Shown: positions 50,247 through 60,438, counted from the first letter of the stretch. The stretch is 64,000 nt of DNA from Gammaproteobacteria bacterium (GCA_024638505.1 JAHEKE010000004.1:1-64000), one strand, 5' to 3'. Notes: generated by a model not told the origin, from the letters alone. Numbers and translations are program-made.

Positions 50247-52766
50247 ATGTCAGCAAGTAAAGAGCGAAAAGCTCTAGACTCCTACCGAGCTAAACGCAGT
50301 GCGCAATCAACGCCGGAACCTTTTGGCGGGACCCCAATATCTGGTGCCTACAGATTCGTAGTACAACATCATGCTGCACGACGCATACACTATGACTTCC
50401 GCTTGGAATGGGACGGCGTGCTTAAATCTTGGGCGGTACCCAAAGGGCCTTCTCCCAATACAGGCGATAAACGGCTCGCGGTGCAGACGGAAGACCATCC
50501 AATCGACTACGCGGATTTTGAAGGCCGCATCCCCGAAGGAAACTACGGCGCGGGCGCCGTCATCGTATGGGACCGGGGGATATGGCTGCCGTTGAACGAC
50601 ATAGATGCCGGCTTGCACAAAGGTAAGCTGCTGTTCGAACTCAGAGGTTATAAGCTGCGCGGCAAGTGGACCCTGATCAAAACCAAACGGACGGAAAAGG
50701 ACTGGCTGCTAATCAAAGAACGCGATGCCTACGTAGATAAGGTGGGAACGGAGAGTCTGCCCAACGATTCCGTGTTTTCAGGGCTTACAGTAGAACAGGT
50801 TAAGTCGCAGGAAAATCCGGGCGAGAGCATCCGCGCAGCGCTGGGGCAAAAGGCTGTCGCGTGCAGTGCAATCAGGGCAAAGAAAATAAAACCGATGCTG
50901 GCACAGCTGGCCAAACCGTTTTCGGCGCGGGGCTGGTGGTTTGAGCTGAAGTATGATGGCTACCGACTAATTGCGGAGAAGAACCAGCAAAATGTGGAGA
51001 TGTACTCCCGCAATGGGCATGATCTCACTCGCATTTTTCCGGAGATCGCGCAATCTATCGGCAGGTTACCGTATGAGAGTTTTATTCTGGACGGTGAAGC
51101 CATCGTCCACGATGAACGGGGACTACCAAGCTTCAGCCTGTTGCAAAAACGAGGCCGCCTGACTCGGGGAAGGGACATACAGCGGGCGATGCTGCAGTTG
51201 CCGGCAACGTATTACGCCTTCGATTTACTGGCCTTTGATAGTTTTGATCTGCAACCCCTCCCCCTGTCCCGGCGTAAAGACCTGTTGCGGCGAATACTAC
51301 CGACGGTCGGCGCGCTTCGATACTCAGACCACATCGAGCAAGATGGTGAACTGATGTTTCGTAAAGTTGAAGACCTCGGCGTGGAGGGAGTGGTGGCAAA
51401 GCTGAGTACATCACCTTACCTCGGGGGGCGGACAAGTAACTGGCTTAAGATACCGGTGGAGAAACGCGATGATTTCGTCATCGTGGGTTACTCCGCAACA
51501 GAAAAAGCGAAGCACGGATTTAGCGCGTTATTGCTAGCCCAGTACATCGACAGCAAACTGACTTACACCGGACGGGTGGGTTCTGGGTTCAATGCCGCTT
51601 CACTGCGTCAGATCAAAAAGCTACTGGATGAACTGAAGGAAGCCCAATCTCCAGCCCGCGCGCCGGAAGAGCCTCACCTGATCTGGGTAGAGCCGGTTCA
51701 AGTTGCCACCGTTAAGTTCAAACAGGTCACGCCAGATGGGTTGCTGCGAACGCCTGTATTCATCGGATTACGTTCGGACAAAGCCACCAGTGAATGCGTG
51801 CGCGAGTTCGTCACCCATAACCTCCCGCAGCCTAAATCCATTTCCGAAAACGGCGCGGCGCCGCAGAGAACTGTGAAGTTTACTAATCAGCTTAAAGTTT
51901 TCTGGCCTGAGGAAGGGTATACCAAAGGCGATCTCATCGACTACTACCGGGCGATGTCCGGCTGGATTCTGCCCTACCTGCAAGACCGTCCCGTTGTTTT
52001 GACCCGCTATCCGGACGGCATAGCGGGCAAATCATTTTATCAAAAAGATGCGCCGGATTTTGCTCCCGACTGGATAAGAAAAGAGACGCTGTGGAGCGAT
52101 CACGCACAGCGGGAAATTTCTTACTTTGTCATTAACGACGTCGAATCTCTGCTGTACATTATTAATATGGGCACCATCCCTTTACACATCTGGTCCAGTC
52201 GAACTACTTCACTCGAGCGCCCGGATTGGTGCATTCTGGATCTTGACCCGAAACTGGCGGAGTTCAGCGCCGTGGTCAAAATAGCTAAAACAATCCACCG
52301 TCTGTGCCAATCCATTGATTTGCCGCACTATGTGAAAACAAGCGGATCGACCGGCATGCATATATTGATTCCGCTGGGCGCCGCGTATACTTATGACCAA
52401 TCCCGCCTGCTGGCAGAAGTGCTGGCGCGCATTATCGTTCAGCAGTTACCCGACATCGCCACTATCCTCAGATCACCAGCGAGTCGCGGAAACAAAGTAT
52501 ATGTGGACTATCTGCAAAATCGGCATGGGCAAACCATAGCCGCACCTTTCAGCGTAAGACCGCTGGCGCAGGCGCCTGTTTCCATGCCGCTTAATTGGAG
52601 AGAAGTGAGTAGCCGTAATCACAACACCCGCTTCACCATGAAAAATGCGGCTGCACGGCTGCGCAGGCTAAAAGCAGATCCAATGGCCGCCGTCCTACAT
52701 TCAAGCGTTGATCTTCAGAGCACAATAGACAGCCTGCAGCAACTCCTGCAGTCCGGCCAGACATGA
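50247..52766 (+). CDS. ligD: Multifunctional ATP-dependent DNA ligase D
   Basis: 839 residues with three domains in the order phosphoesterase, ligase, polymerase. PE domain (about 30-190): VVQHHAARRIHYDFRLEWDG. Ligase (about 205-500): catalytic K235 in FELKYDGYR, and LDGEAIVHDERG. Polymerase/primase (about 545-830): VFWPEEGYTKGDLIDYYRA, and the DxD metal motif in WCILDLDPK. With Ku it trims, fills and seals double-strand breaks. Domain order matches the Pseudomonas-type LigD. Confidence 0.97.
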   Translation: MSASKERKALDSYRAKRSAQSTPEPFGGTPISGAYRFVVQHHAARRIHYDFRLEWDGVLKSWAVPKGPSPNTGDKRLAVQTEDHPIDYADFEGRIPEGNYGAGAVIVWDRGIWLPLNDIDAGLHKGKLLFELRGYKLRGKWTLIKTKRTEKDWLLIKERDAYVDKVGTESLPNDSVFSGLTVEQVKSQENPGESIRAALGQKAVACSAIRAKKIKPMLAQLAKPFSARGWWFELKYDGYRLIAEKNQQNVEMYSRNGHDLTRIFPEIAQSIGRLPYESFILDGEAIVHDERGLPSFSLLQKRGRLTRGRDIQRAMLQLPATYYAFDLLAFDSFDLQPLPLSRRKDLLRRILPTVGALRYSDHIEQDGELMFRKVEDLGVEGVVAKLSTSPYLGGRTSNWLKIPVEKRDDFVIVGYSATEKAKHGFSALLLAQYIDSKLTYTGRVGSGFNAASLRQIKKLLDELKEAQSPARAPEEPHLIWVEPVQVATVKFKQVTPDGLLRTPVFIGLRSDKATSECVREFVTHNLPQPKSISENGAAPQRTVKFTNQLKVFWPEEGYTKGDLIDYYRAMSGWILPYLQDRPVVLTRYPDGIAGKSFYQKDAPDFAPDWIRKETLWSDHAQREISYFVINDVESLLYIINMGTIPLHIWSSRTTSLERPDWCILDLDPKLAEFSAVVKIAKTIHRLCQSIDLPHYVKTSGSTGMHILIPLGAAYTYDQSRLLAEVLARIIVQQLPDIATILRSPASRGNKVYVDYLQNRHGQTIAAPFSVRPLAQAPVSMPLNWREVSSRNHNTRFTMKNAAARLRRLKADPMAAVLHSSVDLQSTIDSLQQLLQSGQT

Positions 52767-52827
52767 GTTGGCAACGCGTGATTTCACCGGCAGGTGCATG
52801 CAGTATACTTAAACCCCCCATAGTCAA

Positions 52828-54009
52828 TTGATCACGCCCTCGACAATGATTCACAGGGATCGACCCGCGGATTCGAATGTACAGCATCGCTATCAGGAAA
52901 CACGAAAAGTAACCTTAGTCGGCGCGATCGTCGACCTCGCCCTGGGCATTGTCAAAATCATAGTGGGTAAGCTGGCCTATTCCCAATCTCTAATAGCTGA
53001 CGGTATTCATTCAATTTCCGATTTGGCGACAGATTTCCTAGTGATATGGGCGGCGAAGGAGGCGACGCGTGAGCCTGACGCAGCGCACCCATACGGCCAT
53101 CAACGCATAGAAACCGTTGCTACGATCACGCTCGGACTGCTGCTGATCGGCGTGGCTGCGGCTATCGGGCTCAATGCGATAAGCGGGATCATCAAACAGG
53201 ACCCGCTGCAGACACCGACCTTCTGGGCGCTGGTTGTCGCCGCGCTGTCCGTTGTGAGTAAGGAAGCGATATATCACTACACCATGCGCGTTGCCAATCG
53301 CTTACAGTCAAACCTGCTGCGCAGCAATGCATGGCACAGCCGTTCCGACGCGCTGTCATCTATTATAGTCATCGTGGGCGTTGGCGGCAGTATGCTAGGC
53401 CTGGTGTATCTGGATGCCGCCGCTGCCGTCCTGGTAGCGCTCATGATTATTTACATCGCCTTACAAATGATATGGCAGGGCGTTAGAGAACTGATTGACA
53501 CCGGTGTTGACCCAGAGCAGCTGAACGCTATTCGACAGACCGCCCTGCAGATAGAAGGAGTCACAGACCTACACGACATAAGAACCCGGCGCATGGGTTC
53601 GGATGTGTATCTCGATGGACACGTTCTGGTTGACCCGCGGTTGAGCGTGTCGGAGGGTCACCGCATCGGAGATGCGGTCTATGCCGGACTAAAAGCCAAG
53701 TTTGCCAATCTTGCCGACATAACCATACACATCGACGCGGAAGACGATGAACAGTACCAAAAATCATCACACCTGCCTCTGCGCTCGGAAATGACCGCAC
53801 GCTTAAAAGGCTATTGGCAGGATATCCCGGAGGCGGACGGCATTACCCGCATAGTGCTGCACTATCTGGACGGGCAGGCTCAGGTTGAAGTGTGGATGCC
53901 CCTAAGTCAGCTGCACTCTCTGGATGACGCCGGCCGGATCAAGCAGATACTGCGCTCAGCGTGTGCACAAGATAAACAGATTGCATCAGTAGAAGCGTTG
54001 TTTCATTAG
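52828..54009 (+). CDS. Cation diffusion facilitator family transporter
   Basis: 393 residues. CDF core with six helices: SQSLIADGIHSISDLATDFLV (helix 2 site), HPYGHQRIETVATITLG, and helix 5 WHSRSDALSSIIVIVGV. A C-terminal cytoplasmic domain follows and is repeated or extended (about 210-390), longer than FieF. It exports Zn, Fe or a similar divalent metal. The start is TTG 52828 or ATG 52846. Confidence 0.9.
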   Translation: MITPSTMIHRDRPADSNVQHRYQETRKVTLVGAIVDLALGIVKIIVGKLAYSQSLIADGIHSISDLATDFLVIWAAKEATREPDAAHPYGHQRIETVATITLGLLLIGVAAAIGLNAISGIIKQDPLQTPTFWALVVAALSVVSKEAIYHYTMRVANRLQSNLLRSNAWHSRSDALSSIIVIVGVGGSMLGLVYLDAAAAVLVALMIIYIALQMIWQGVRELIDTGVDPEQLNAIRQTALQIEGVTDLHDIRTRRMGSDVYLDGHVLVDPRLSVSEGHRIGDAVYAGLKAKFANLADITIHIDAEDDEQYQKSSHLPLRSEMTARLKGYWQDIPEADGITRIVLHYLDGQAQVEVWMPLSQLHSLDDAGRIKQILRSACAQDKQIASVEALFH

Positions 54010-54036
54010 GCAGCGCATTACGACCCGTCAGTGCCC

Positions 54037-54741
54037 TCACACCGATCGGGTTAAGCCACCGTCTATCCTGATGTTCTGACCGGTAATATAGGCCGCGCCG
54101 TCTGAAGCCAGGAACGCGACCGTCGCCGCTATTTCCTGCACCGTACCGTAGCGCTGCATCGGTATACGCGCTTTAAACTGCTCTTTTTCAGGTAACGAAT
54201 CAATGAAGCCGGGCAGTACGTTGTTCATTCTTATGTTGTTCCCGGCATAGCGATCGGCATAGAGTTTAGTGAATGCCGCCAGGCTTGCGCGGAATGCGCC
54301 GGAAGTCGGAAAGAAAGGCTCTGGTTCAAACGTCGCGTAGGTTGAAACATTGACAATAACCCCTCCCCCGGCTTTCTCCATAACCGGCGTGACCAGGCGG
54401 CACATGCGGACGACATTTAAAAAATAAACCTCCATCCCTTTGTGCCAGTCTTCATCACTGATTGACAGCAAGTCCCCCTTGGGACCGTGCCCCGCGCTGT
54501 TGACCACAACATCAATGCGCCCATAGGTATCCACTACCTGATTGACCAGCGCTTCAAGGTCTGCCACCACTAAATTGGAGCCAGTGACTCCTATTCCACC
54601 CAGCTCATTTGCCAGCGCCTCGCCACGCCCTGAAGACGAGAGGATGCCGACCTTGTAGCCTCCTTCCGCCAGATTACGTGCGATGGCCGCACCCATGCCC
54701 GAACCTGCCGCGGTTATGATGGCGGATTTTTGCTCATGCAT
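54037..54741 (-). CDS. SDR-fold protein with atypical active site
   Basis: 234 residues of the short-chain dehydrogenase fold. Cofactor motif TAAGSGMGAAIARNL and NSAG are present. Ser of the triad is in VNVSTYA, but the usual YxxxK reads SGAFR within FFPTSGAFRASLAAFTK, so Tyr and Lys are missing. The C-terminal YITGQNIRIDGGLT is normal. It may bind NAD(P) without classical oxidoreductase activity, or use another mechanism. Confidence 0.82.
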   Translation of the reverse strand: MHEQKSAIITAAGSGMGAAIARNLAEGGYKVGILSSSGRGEALANELGGIGVTGSNLVVADLEALVNQVVDTYGRIDVVVNSAGHGPKGDLLSISDEDWHKGMEVYFLNVVRMCRLVTPVMEKAGGGVIVNVSTYATFEPEPFFPTSGAFRASLAAFTKLYADRYAGNNIRMNNVLPGFIDSLPEKEQFKARIPMQRYGTVQEIAATVAFLASDGAAYITGQNIRIDGGLTRSV

Positions 54742-54876
54742 TGCATCTGTCCTATTCGTTTTGTTTGACGCGTTCCCAATTTATCTTGCTCCCCGAGCAT
54801 CGCCAAACTCCCGATGCGGGTCAACCCGATTGTGACGGTGCGTACGCTGCCCCACCTGTTAAGCAGAATATTCGTT

Positions 54877-56115
54877 TCAGTGCCGCCGGCCATTCGCACC
54901 ATCGCCGCCCGCCTGTGCCTGATAGTTAGCCAAAGAACGGCCTTTCAGACATTTTATGCAGCGCTCGAGCCCATCTACCGAAAGGGGAAACATGCGCCCT
55001 TGCAGCAGCTCGGTGATTAGCTGCAGCGACAGCGTATACGGCCAGTGCGAAGGTGGAACCGGATTCAACCAAGCGACTTGCGGAAACACTGATAACAGCC
55101 TTTTCATCCATACCTCGCCCGCTTCTTCATTCCAATACTCCACGCTCCCACCCGCTACGGTAATTTCGTACGGGCTCATCGTGGCGTCTCCGACAATGAT
55201 TACCTTATAGTCTTTACTGTAGGTGCGCAATACATCCAACAGCGGAGTCTTGTCAGCGTGACGGCGGGCGTTGTCTCGCCAGACGTGTTCATAAAAAAAA
55301 TTGTGAAAATAAAAGTACTGCATATGTTTAAACTCTGTTCTGGCAGCAGAAAAAAGCTCCTCGCAGCTCCTTACGTAGGGATACATCGAACCACCGACAT
55401 CGAAGAACAGCAGTACTTTTACTGCGTTGTGTCTTTCGGGTACCAGCTTGATATCGAGGAAGCCGGCGTTGCGCGCAGTACTGCGTATCGTATCATCCAG
55501 GTCCAGTTCTTCTTCTGCTCCTTCTCTGGCAAACCTTCGCAGCTTGCGCAGAGCGATCTGCAGATTGCGCGTACCAAGCTGCACTTCATCATCCAAATTC
55601 TTAAACTCCCGCCGCTCCCACACTTTAACCGCGCAATGGTGGCGGGGCTCATTCTGCCCAATACGAACACCCTCGGGATTAAAGCCGTACGCGCCGAATG
55701 GAGAAGTGCCGGCTGTTCCTATCCATTTACTTCCGCCCTGATGCCGAGACTGCTGCTCCTTGAGACGCTGAAACAATGTGTGCAGCAGATTGTCCCAGCC
55801 TCCGAGTGCTTCGATCTCGGCCTTCTCCGCATCACTCAGCATTAACTCTGCCTGTTTGCGCAACCATTCCTCAGGCAGCTCTCCCACAACTTGGTCAAAC
55901 AATTCCATAGCCCCGTTAAAATGTGCCGCAAAAACGATGTCGAAGCGGTCGAAATAGCGCTCATCTTTGACCAGGGCCGCTCTCGCCAGATAATAAAACT
56001 GCTCTACTTGAAAGCCCGCTACGCGCTGCTGCAGGGCACGCAGCAGGACTAAAAATTCGGTTATGGAAACCGGTATGCACGCCTGACGAAGTTTGCCAAA
56101 AAAATCAACGAGCAT
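54877..56115 (-). CDS. CoxE-like VWA-domain protein
   Basis: 412 residues. N-terminal helical region, basic/acidic middle part, and a C-terminal VWA domain with MIDAS start LLFFDVGGSMYPYV. The C-terminal segment (HWPYTLSLQLITELLQGRMFPLS) is typical of CoxE-like proteins. It overlaps the upstream MoxR-like gene by 11 bases. Such AAA+/VWA pairs act in metal-cofactor maturation or enzyme activation; the client is not visible here. Confidence 0.87.
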   Translation of the reverse strand: MLVDFFGKLRQACIPVSITEFLVLLRALQQRVAGFQVEQFYYLARAALVKDERYFDRFDIVFAAHFNGAMELFDQVVGELPEEWLRKQAELMLSDAEKAEIEALGGWDNLLHTLFQRLKEQQSRHQGGSKWIGTAGTSPFGAYGFNPEGVRIGQNEPRHHCAVKVWERREFKNLDDEVQLGTRNLQIALRKLRRFAREGAEEELDLDDTIRSTARNAGFLDIKLVPERHNAVKVLLFFDVGGSMYPYVRSCEELFSAARTEFKHMQYFYFHNFFYEHVWRDNARRHADKTPLLDVLRTYSKDYKVIIVGDATMSPYEITVAGGSVEYWNEEAGEVWMKRLLSVFPQVAWLNPVPPSHWPYTLSLQLITELLQGRMFPLSVDGLERCIKCLKGRSLANYQAQAGGDGANGRRH

Positions 56116-56968
56116 TGCGACGATTTAAGAAAACCAGGCGTTCAAACAGGTGAACATCCTGTTCGTTCTTCAAAAGTGCGCCATACAGCGGCGGGATCAC
56201 GGTACGCGGATCATCCGATTGCAGCGCTTGCACTGGGATATCTTCAGCCACGAGCAACTTGATCCAGTCAAGTAACTCAGAAGTAGACGGTTTCTTTTTC
56301 AGGCCCGGCACCTCCCTTAAATCAAAAAATACTTCCAACGCATCGCGCAGCAGGTCTTTTTTCAACTCGTTAAAATGAACGGCTATGATAGCCTGCATGG
56401 TTTTCTTATCGGGGAACTGGATATAGTGAAAAAAGCAACGCCTTAAGAATGCGTCGGGAAGCTCTTTTTCATTGTTGCTGGTAATCACTACGATGGGGCG
56501 GTATCGAGCCACCACGCGCTCGCCGGTTTCGTACACATAAAACTCCATGCGGTCCAATTCGAGAAGCAAGTCGTTAGGGAACTCTATATCAGCCTTGTCA
56601 ATTTCATCAATCAGCAGCACTGGCTGCTCGTTATTGGTAAAAGCCTGCCATAACTTCCCCTTTTTTATATAGTTCGTAATGTCGTGGACTCGTTCCTCAC
56701 CTAATTGAGAATCGCGCAGGCGTGCAACAGCATCGTATTCATACAAACCCTGCTGCGCTTTTGTGGTGGACTTAATGTGCCACTCAATCAACGGTCGCCC
56801 CAGTGCCTGTGCGATTTCCGCCGCCAGCTGGGTCTTGCCCGTTCCCGGTTCGCCTTTCACCAGCAAAGGCCTTTGCAGGACGATCGCCGCGTTAACGGCC
56901 ATCATCAAATCCTCGGTCGCTACGTAACGCTCGGTACCTTCAAATCTCGACAATATTGCACCATTCAA
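56105..56968 (-). CDS. MoxR/CoxD-type AAA+ ATPase
   Basis: 287 residues. Walker A GEPGTGKTQ, Walker B LLIDEIDKADIEFPNDLL, sensor 1 VVITSNNEKELPDAFLRRC with the arginine finger. It forms a functional pair with the VWA gene downstream. It is divergent from mltA with the two frames almost touching. Confidence 0.92.
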   Translation of the reverse strand: MNGAILSRFEGTERYVATEDLMMAVNAAIVLQRPLLVKGEPGTGKTQLAAEIAQALGRPLIEWHIKSTTKAQQGLYEYDAVARLRDSQLGEERVHDITNYIKKGKLWQAFTNNEQPVLLIDEIDKADIEFPNDLLLELDRMEFYVYETGERVVARYRPIVVITSNNEKELPDAFLRRCFFHYIQFPDKKTMQAIIAVHFNELKKDLLRDALEVFFDLREVPGLKKKPSTSELLDWIKLLVAEDIPVQALQSDDPRTVIPPLYGALLKNEQDVHLFERLVFLNRRNAR

Positions 56969-57026
56969 TGTGACAGATGTTTGTATACTATCCCAGCCTC
57001 ACATCCACACTCTAGCGCATATCGGG

Positions 57027-58139
57027 ATGGTTAGAATAGTATTAGCGTTTTGCGGCGTGCTGCTGCTCTCAAGCTGTACCCTGCTTACGCCTGAGCCGGG
57101 CATCGGCAGGGAGATCCGTTGGTCAAGCTTGAAAGGCTGGGCAGATGACCGGCATGGTGAATCCTGGCTATCCCTTGAAAGAAGCTGCATCAAACTTGGC
57201 GATCTGGCCGAATGGCAGCAGCTTTGTCAGGCGGTCGAACAGATCGATGACCCATCGCATGAGCAGGCGCGGAATTTTTATGAGCGATGGTTCACCGCCC
57301 ACGTAGTCTTCGGCGCGGGCGGCGCGCGTGAAGGTTTGATTACCGGATATTATGAACCGCTTCTGCGCGGCAGCATGGAACGCACGGAGCGTTTCCGCTA
57401 TCCAATCTTCGAACGCCCAGCCGACCTGCTGACTGTAGACCTGACGGATCTCTATCCGGAACTGGCGGGCAAACGAGTCAGAGGCAGGCTGGATGGAAAC
57501 AGAGTCGTACCCTATTACAACCGTGAGTCACTTGATTCGAATCCGCGGCTGCTGACCGGCCATGAGATCGCCTGGGTAGACGATCCCGTTGCGCTTTTCT
57601 TCCTGCATATACAAGGATCCGGACGACTGCAACTGCCGGACGGTCGCATTATTGGAGTGGCGTATGCCGATCAGAATGGTCATCCCTATCGATCGATAGG
57701 CCGGGAATTGATTGCTATGGGTGAAATTGAAAAGGAAGATGTAAACCTGTTCAGCATTCGCCAATGGCTTCAGCGCCACCCGGAGCAGGGTGAGCTACTG
57801 CTAGAGCGCAATCCGAGTTACGTATTCTTTAGCTTGAAAACCGAGCTTGAAGACGGACCTTTTGGATCGCTTAATGTGCCGCTGGTGGCAGAGCGAACTA
57901 TTGCGGTAGACCGAAACGTGATTCCGCTTGGACTACCGGTCTGGCTGGATACGACCCTGCCCGGCACGGATCAACCCTATCGCCGACTGGTGCTGGCACA
58001 GGATACCGGCGGGGCGATCAAGGGGCACGTGCGCGCTGATCTGTTCTGGGGGACGGGGGCCAGAGCAGAGAGAATGGCAGGTTTAATGAAACAGCCGGGC
58101 CGTCTGTATGTACTCAAACCTAAGCCTGCCACACCCTGA
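57027..58139 (+). CDS. mltA: Membrane-bound lytic murein transglycosylase A
   Basis: About 370 residues. Start ATG 57027 gives a lipoprotein signal ending in LLLSSC, so the Cys is the lipid anchor; an upstream ATG at 56970 would add a non-signal extension. The MltA barrel is followed by the 3D domain with the catalytic Asp region VLAQDTGGAIKGHVRADLFWG. It cleaves peptidoglycan glycan strands at the outer membrane. Confidence 0.94.
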   Translation: MVRIVLAFCGVLLLSSCTLLTPEPGIGREIRWSSLKGWADDRHGESWLSLERSCIKLGDLAEWQQLCQAVEQIDDPSHEQARNFYERWFTAHVVFGAGGAREGLITGYYEPLLRGSMERTERFRYPIFERPADLLTVDLTDLYPELAGKRVRGRLDGNRVVPYYNRESLDSNPRLLTGHEIAWVDDPVALFFLHIQGSGRLQLPDGRIIGVAYADQNGHPYRSIGRELIAMGEIEKEDVNLFSIRQWLQRHPEQGELLLERNPSYVFFSLKTELEDGPFGSLNVPLVAERTIAVDRNVIPLGLPVWLDTTLPGTDQPYRRLVLAQDTGGAIKGHVRADLFWGTGARAERMAGLMKQPGRLYVLKPKPATP

Positions 58140-58398
58140 AATCAGCTGATCGAGATTTAAATCTGTTGTTCTCAATGATGTCTCCGTCCATCAGCGCAAC
58201 GGGCGTAGTTGAATGACGCAAGAGGGTCGCCGCAGACAGTAACAGACTACCCGAGGCCCAACCAGGCAAACGCCGTTATCGTAATGTAAGGACTTTATCA
58301 GTACGATAGCTGATGTGTTTCTCTCGGCCGAGGTCGGCGATGCAATACACGCCGTGCCTGTTTCCCGGCCAGGGTAAGCACCTAAATACCTTAAACAT

Positions 58399-59313
58399 AT
58401 GAAAATCCCCATCGTGTCCGAATCTCCACAAACCAAAATAAGCTGGCGCACCAAAGAGATTGAAGGATACTCCAATCTCTATTTGATCCATCCACTCAGT
58501 GCCCGCCTGACCAGCTTATTTGCTCGCCGGGGATGGCATCCAAACCAGGTGTCGGCTTTGGGCCTGCTCAGTGCTTTTGCTGCCGCAGTCTGTTTCTACC
58601 ACTACCAGACGCTGCTCATGCCCATACTAGGGTTTGCATTCCTTCTGGGCTGGCATGTGTTCGATGGTGCCGACGGTCAGCTCGCCAGATTGACCAATCA
58701 AACCTCTGAGGTGGGCAAGATAGTCGATGGCATATGTGACCATGCTGGTTACGGCATGGTCTATGTATCGCTCGCGCTGGCAATCCAACCGCTGTATGGT
58801 CCGTGGATCTGGGTATTGGCCATCGCTGCCGGTGTAAGTCACCTGATACAGGCCAGTGCACTGGAGTTCCATCGCGATAATTACGACTGCTGGGTGCACA
58901 GTCAACTTGGAAAATGTGTGCCCGCCCTGGACGAGCTCAAGAAAAAATCAGGCGAATCTTACGGCCCCTTCAAGTCCCTGAGTCTGTTGTATCTGTTTTA
59001 CGTTCAGCTGCAGTATCGTTTTGCCGAAGCCGATCAGTACGTATTGCAACAGGAACCATGCATGCGCGACCACCCCAACCGACGACGGCTTGCAGATCAA
59101 TATAAACTGCGGGCTCTAAGCACCGTGCGCAAATGGAACGCACTCAGCGCTAATAAGAGGACGCTTGCTATAGCGCTATGCTGCATTATAAAACTGCCTG
59201 TGCTCTTTTTTGTTTATGAAGTGTTCCTGCTCAATATCGTGCTGTGGTGGCTGCGCAGGCGGCAGCGTCGAACAAATGCTGAGTTGCGACGCGCAATTGT
59301 TAAATCGTGTTAA
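58399..59313 (+). CDS. CDP-alcohol phosphatidyltransferase (canonical)
   Basis: 304 residues with about six membrane helices. The family motif is complete: D89, D92, G93, A96, R97, G106, D110 and D114 (FDGADGQLARL, then VGKIVDGICDH). These enzymes join a CDP-activated group to an alcohol to make phospholipids or inositol-type phosphodiesters. The substrate is not determinable. A hydrophilic segment (about 175-245) interrupts the membrane part. Member of the envelope-lipid cluster. Confidence 0.85.
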   Translation: MKIPIVSESPQTKISWRTKEIEGYSNLYLIHPLSARLTSLFARRGWHPNQVSALGLLSAFAAAVCFYHYQTLLMPILGFAFLLGWHVFDGADGQLARLTNQTSEVGKIVDGICDHAGYGMVYVSLALAIQPLYGPWIWVLAIAAGVSHLIQASALEFHRDNYDCWVHSQLGKCVPALDELKKKSGESYGPFKSLSLLYLFYVQLQYRFAEADQYVLQQEPCMRDHPNRRRLADQYKLRALSTVRKWNALSANKRTLAIALCCIIKLPVLFFVYEVFLLNIVLWWLRRRQRRTNAELRRAIVKSC

Positions 59314-59342
59314 GCCTGACTGAGTGAACTGATACAACCATT

Positions 59343-60392
59343 CTACGCGGAAGCCCGCGTGCGTGGCCGTACCGCACGACTCGCACAGGCCGACCACAGT
59401 TGATATAGCGCCTGCCACACGGATTGCACGAATGTATTCATATAAACAAGATCGTCGGGCAGCGCCCGCACGAGACGACGATGAGCTCTTGCAAGGTTGT
59501 GGTAAGGGATAGTGGGAAACAGATGGTGCAGCGCGTGGTAGCGCAAGCCAACTGGTGCCAGTAAAGAGGTTACCAAGCCGCCAGATACGATGTTGACCGA
59601 ATCCGCCAGCTGACTCTCAAAACTCATCGCCTGCCCATCTCCCGCGTACCGATGGGCAGCCAGAGTCCGCATCGCGTTCAGCAGCAAAATGGCCACACTC
59701 ACGCAATAAAGCTGGAACAGCGTTTCCAGCGGTATAGCTCGAAAATAAATCATAGCAGCGAGCAACCAGACGTACAGCGCGCACAATGACTCCTGCATTA
59801 TCCAGCTGCGCGGAATTTTGGCAGGAACCGAACGCCTGTAGCTGTGATCTATGGACAATGACGACAATTTCTCCCACACCATCTTTCTGGCTTTTCTAGA
59901 TAACCAGGATAAGGGCCCAAGCACGCCAAAACGCAAAAAAATAAGGGGAGGTAATAGCAGGTGAGACAGCAGATACAGCACTATCCTCATACGCGGTGGC
60001 CTTGCAAACGGCATATATTCACCGTCGCCTGGCGTGCCGTAGTTGTTCCGAAAATGGTGTTCCTGATGCACGCCATCGTACAAGAAGGATGGAACGAGCA
60101 GGGGAATGCCGCAAAGTGTGTTCCAATAAGGGCGAAAACCCGGCAGATGCTCGCGACGAATATGGACCAGTTCATGGGTAAACAACACGGCTCGGTACAG
60201 TGCTAATACTGACAGCACGGTCAATAGCGCCCAAACCAGAACTGAGGGCGTCTTCAGCGACAGAATGAATGCTGCCCATCCGACAACTGCACTAACGGTA
60301 AAATCCAGCCAGTATATTACCGGCTCGGGTTGGAACAGATCACACACCAGCTGGTGGCGTTCTCGGTGGGAAATTTTGCGATCAGCTGTCAC
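59343..60392 (-). CDS. Membrane fatty-acid desaturase-family protein
   Basis: 349 residues with four or more membrane segments and the three His boxes of the family: HELVHIRREH, HQEHH, and HALHHLFP followed by PYHN. These bind the di-iron centre. It would desaturate or hydroxylate an acyl chain, sphingoid or carotenoid-type substrate; which one is unknown. It is convergent with the CDP-alcohol transferase gene. Confidence 0.9.
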   Translation of the reverse strand: MTADRKISHRERHQLVCDLFQPEPVIYWLDFTVSAVVGWAAFILSLKTPSVLVWALLTVLSVLALYRAVLFTHELVHIRREHLPGFRPYWNTLCGIPLLVPSFLYDGVHQEHHFRNNYGTPGDGEYMPFARPPRMRIVLYLLSHLLLPPLIFLRFGVLGPLSWLSRKARKMVWEKLSSLSIDHSYRRSVPAKIPRSWIMQESLCALYVWLLAAMIYFRAIPLETLFQLYCVSVAILLLNAMRTLAAHRYAGDGQAMSFESQLADSVNIVSGGLVTSLLAPVGLRYHALHHLFPTIPYHNLARAHRRLVRALPDDLVYMNTFVQSVWQALYQLWSACASRAVRPRTRASA

Positions 60393-60438
60393 AACACAGT
60401 ATCAAGCCGGAATATTTCGCTCCGTGTGAGCAGTCGTT

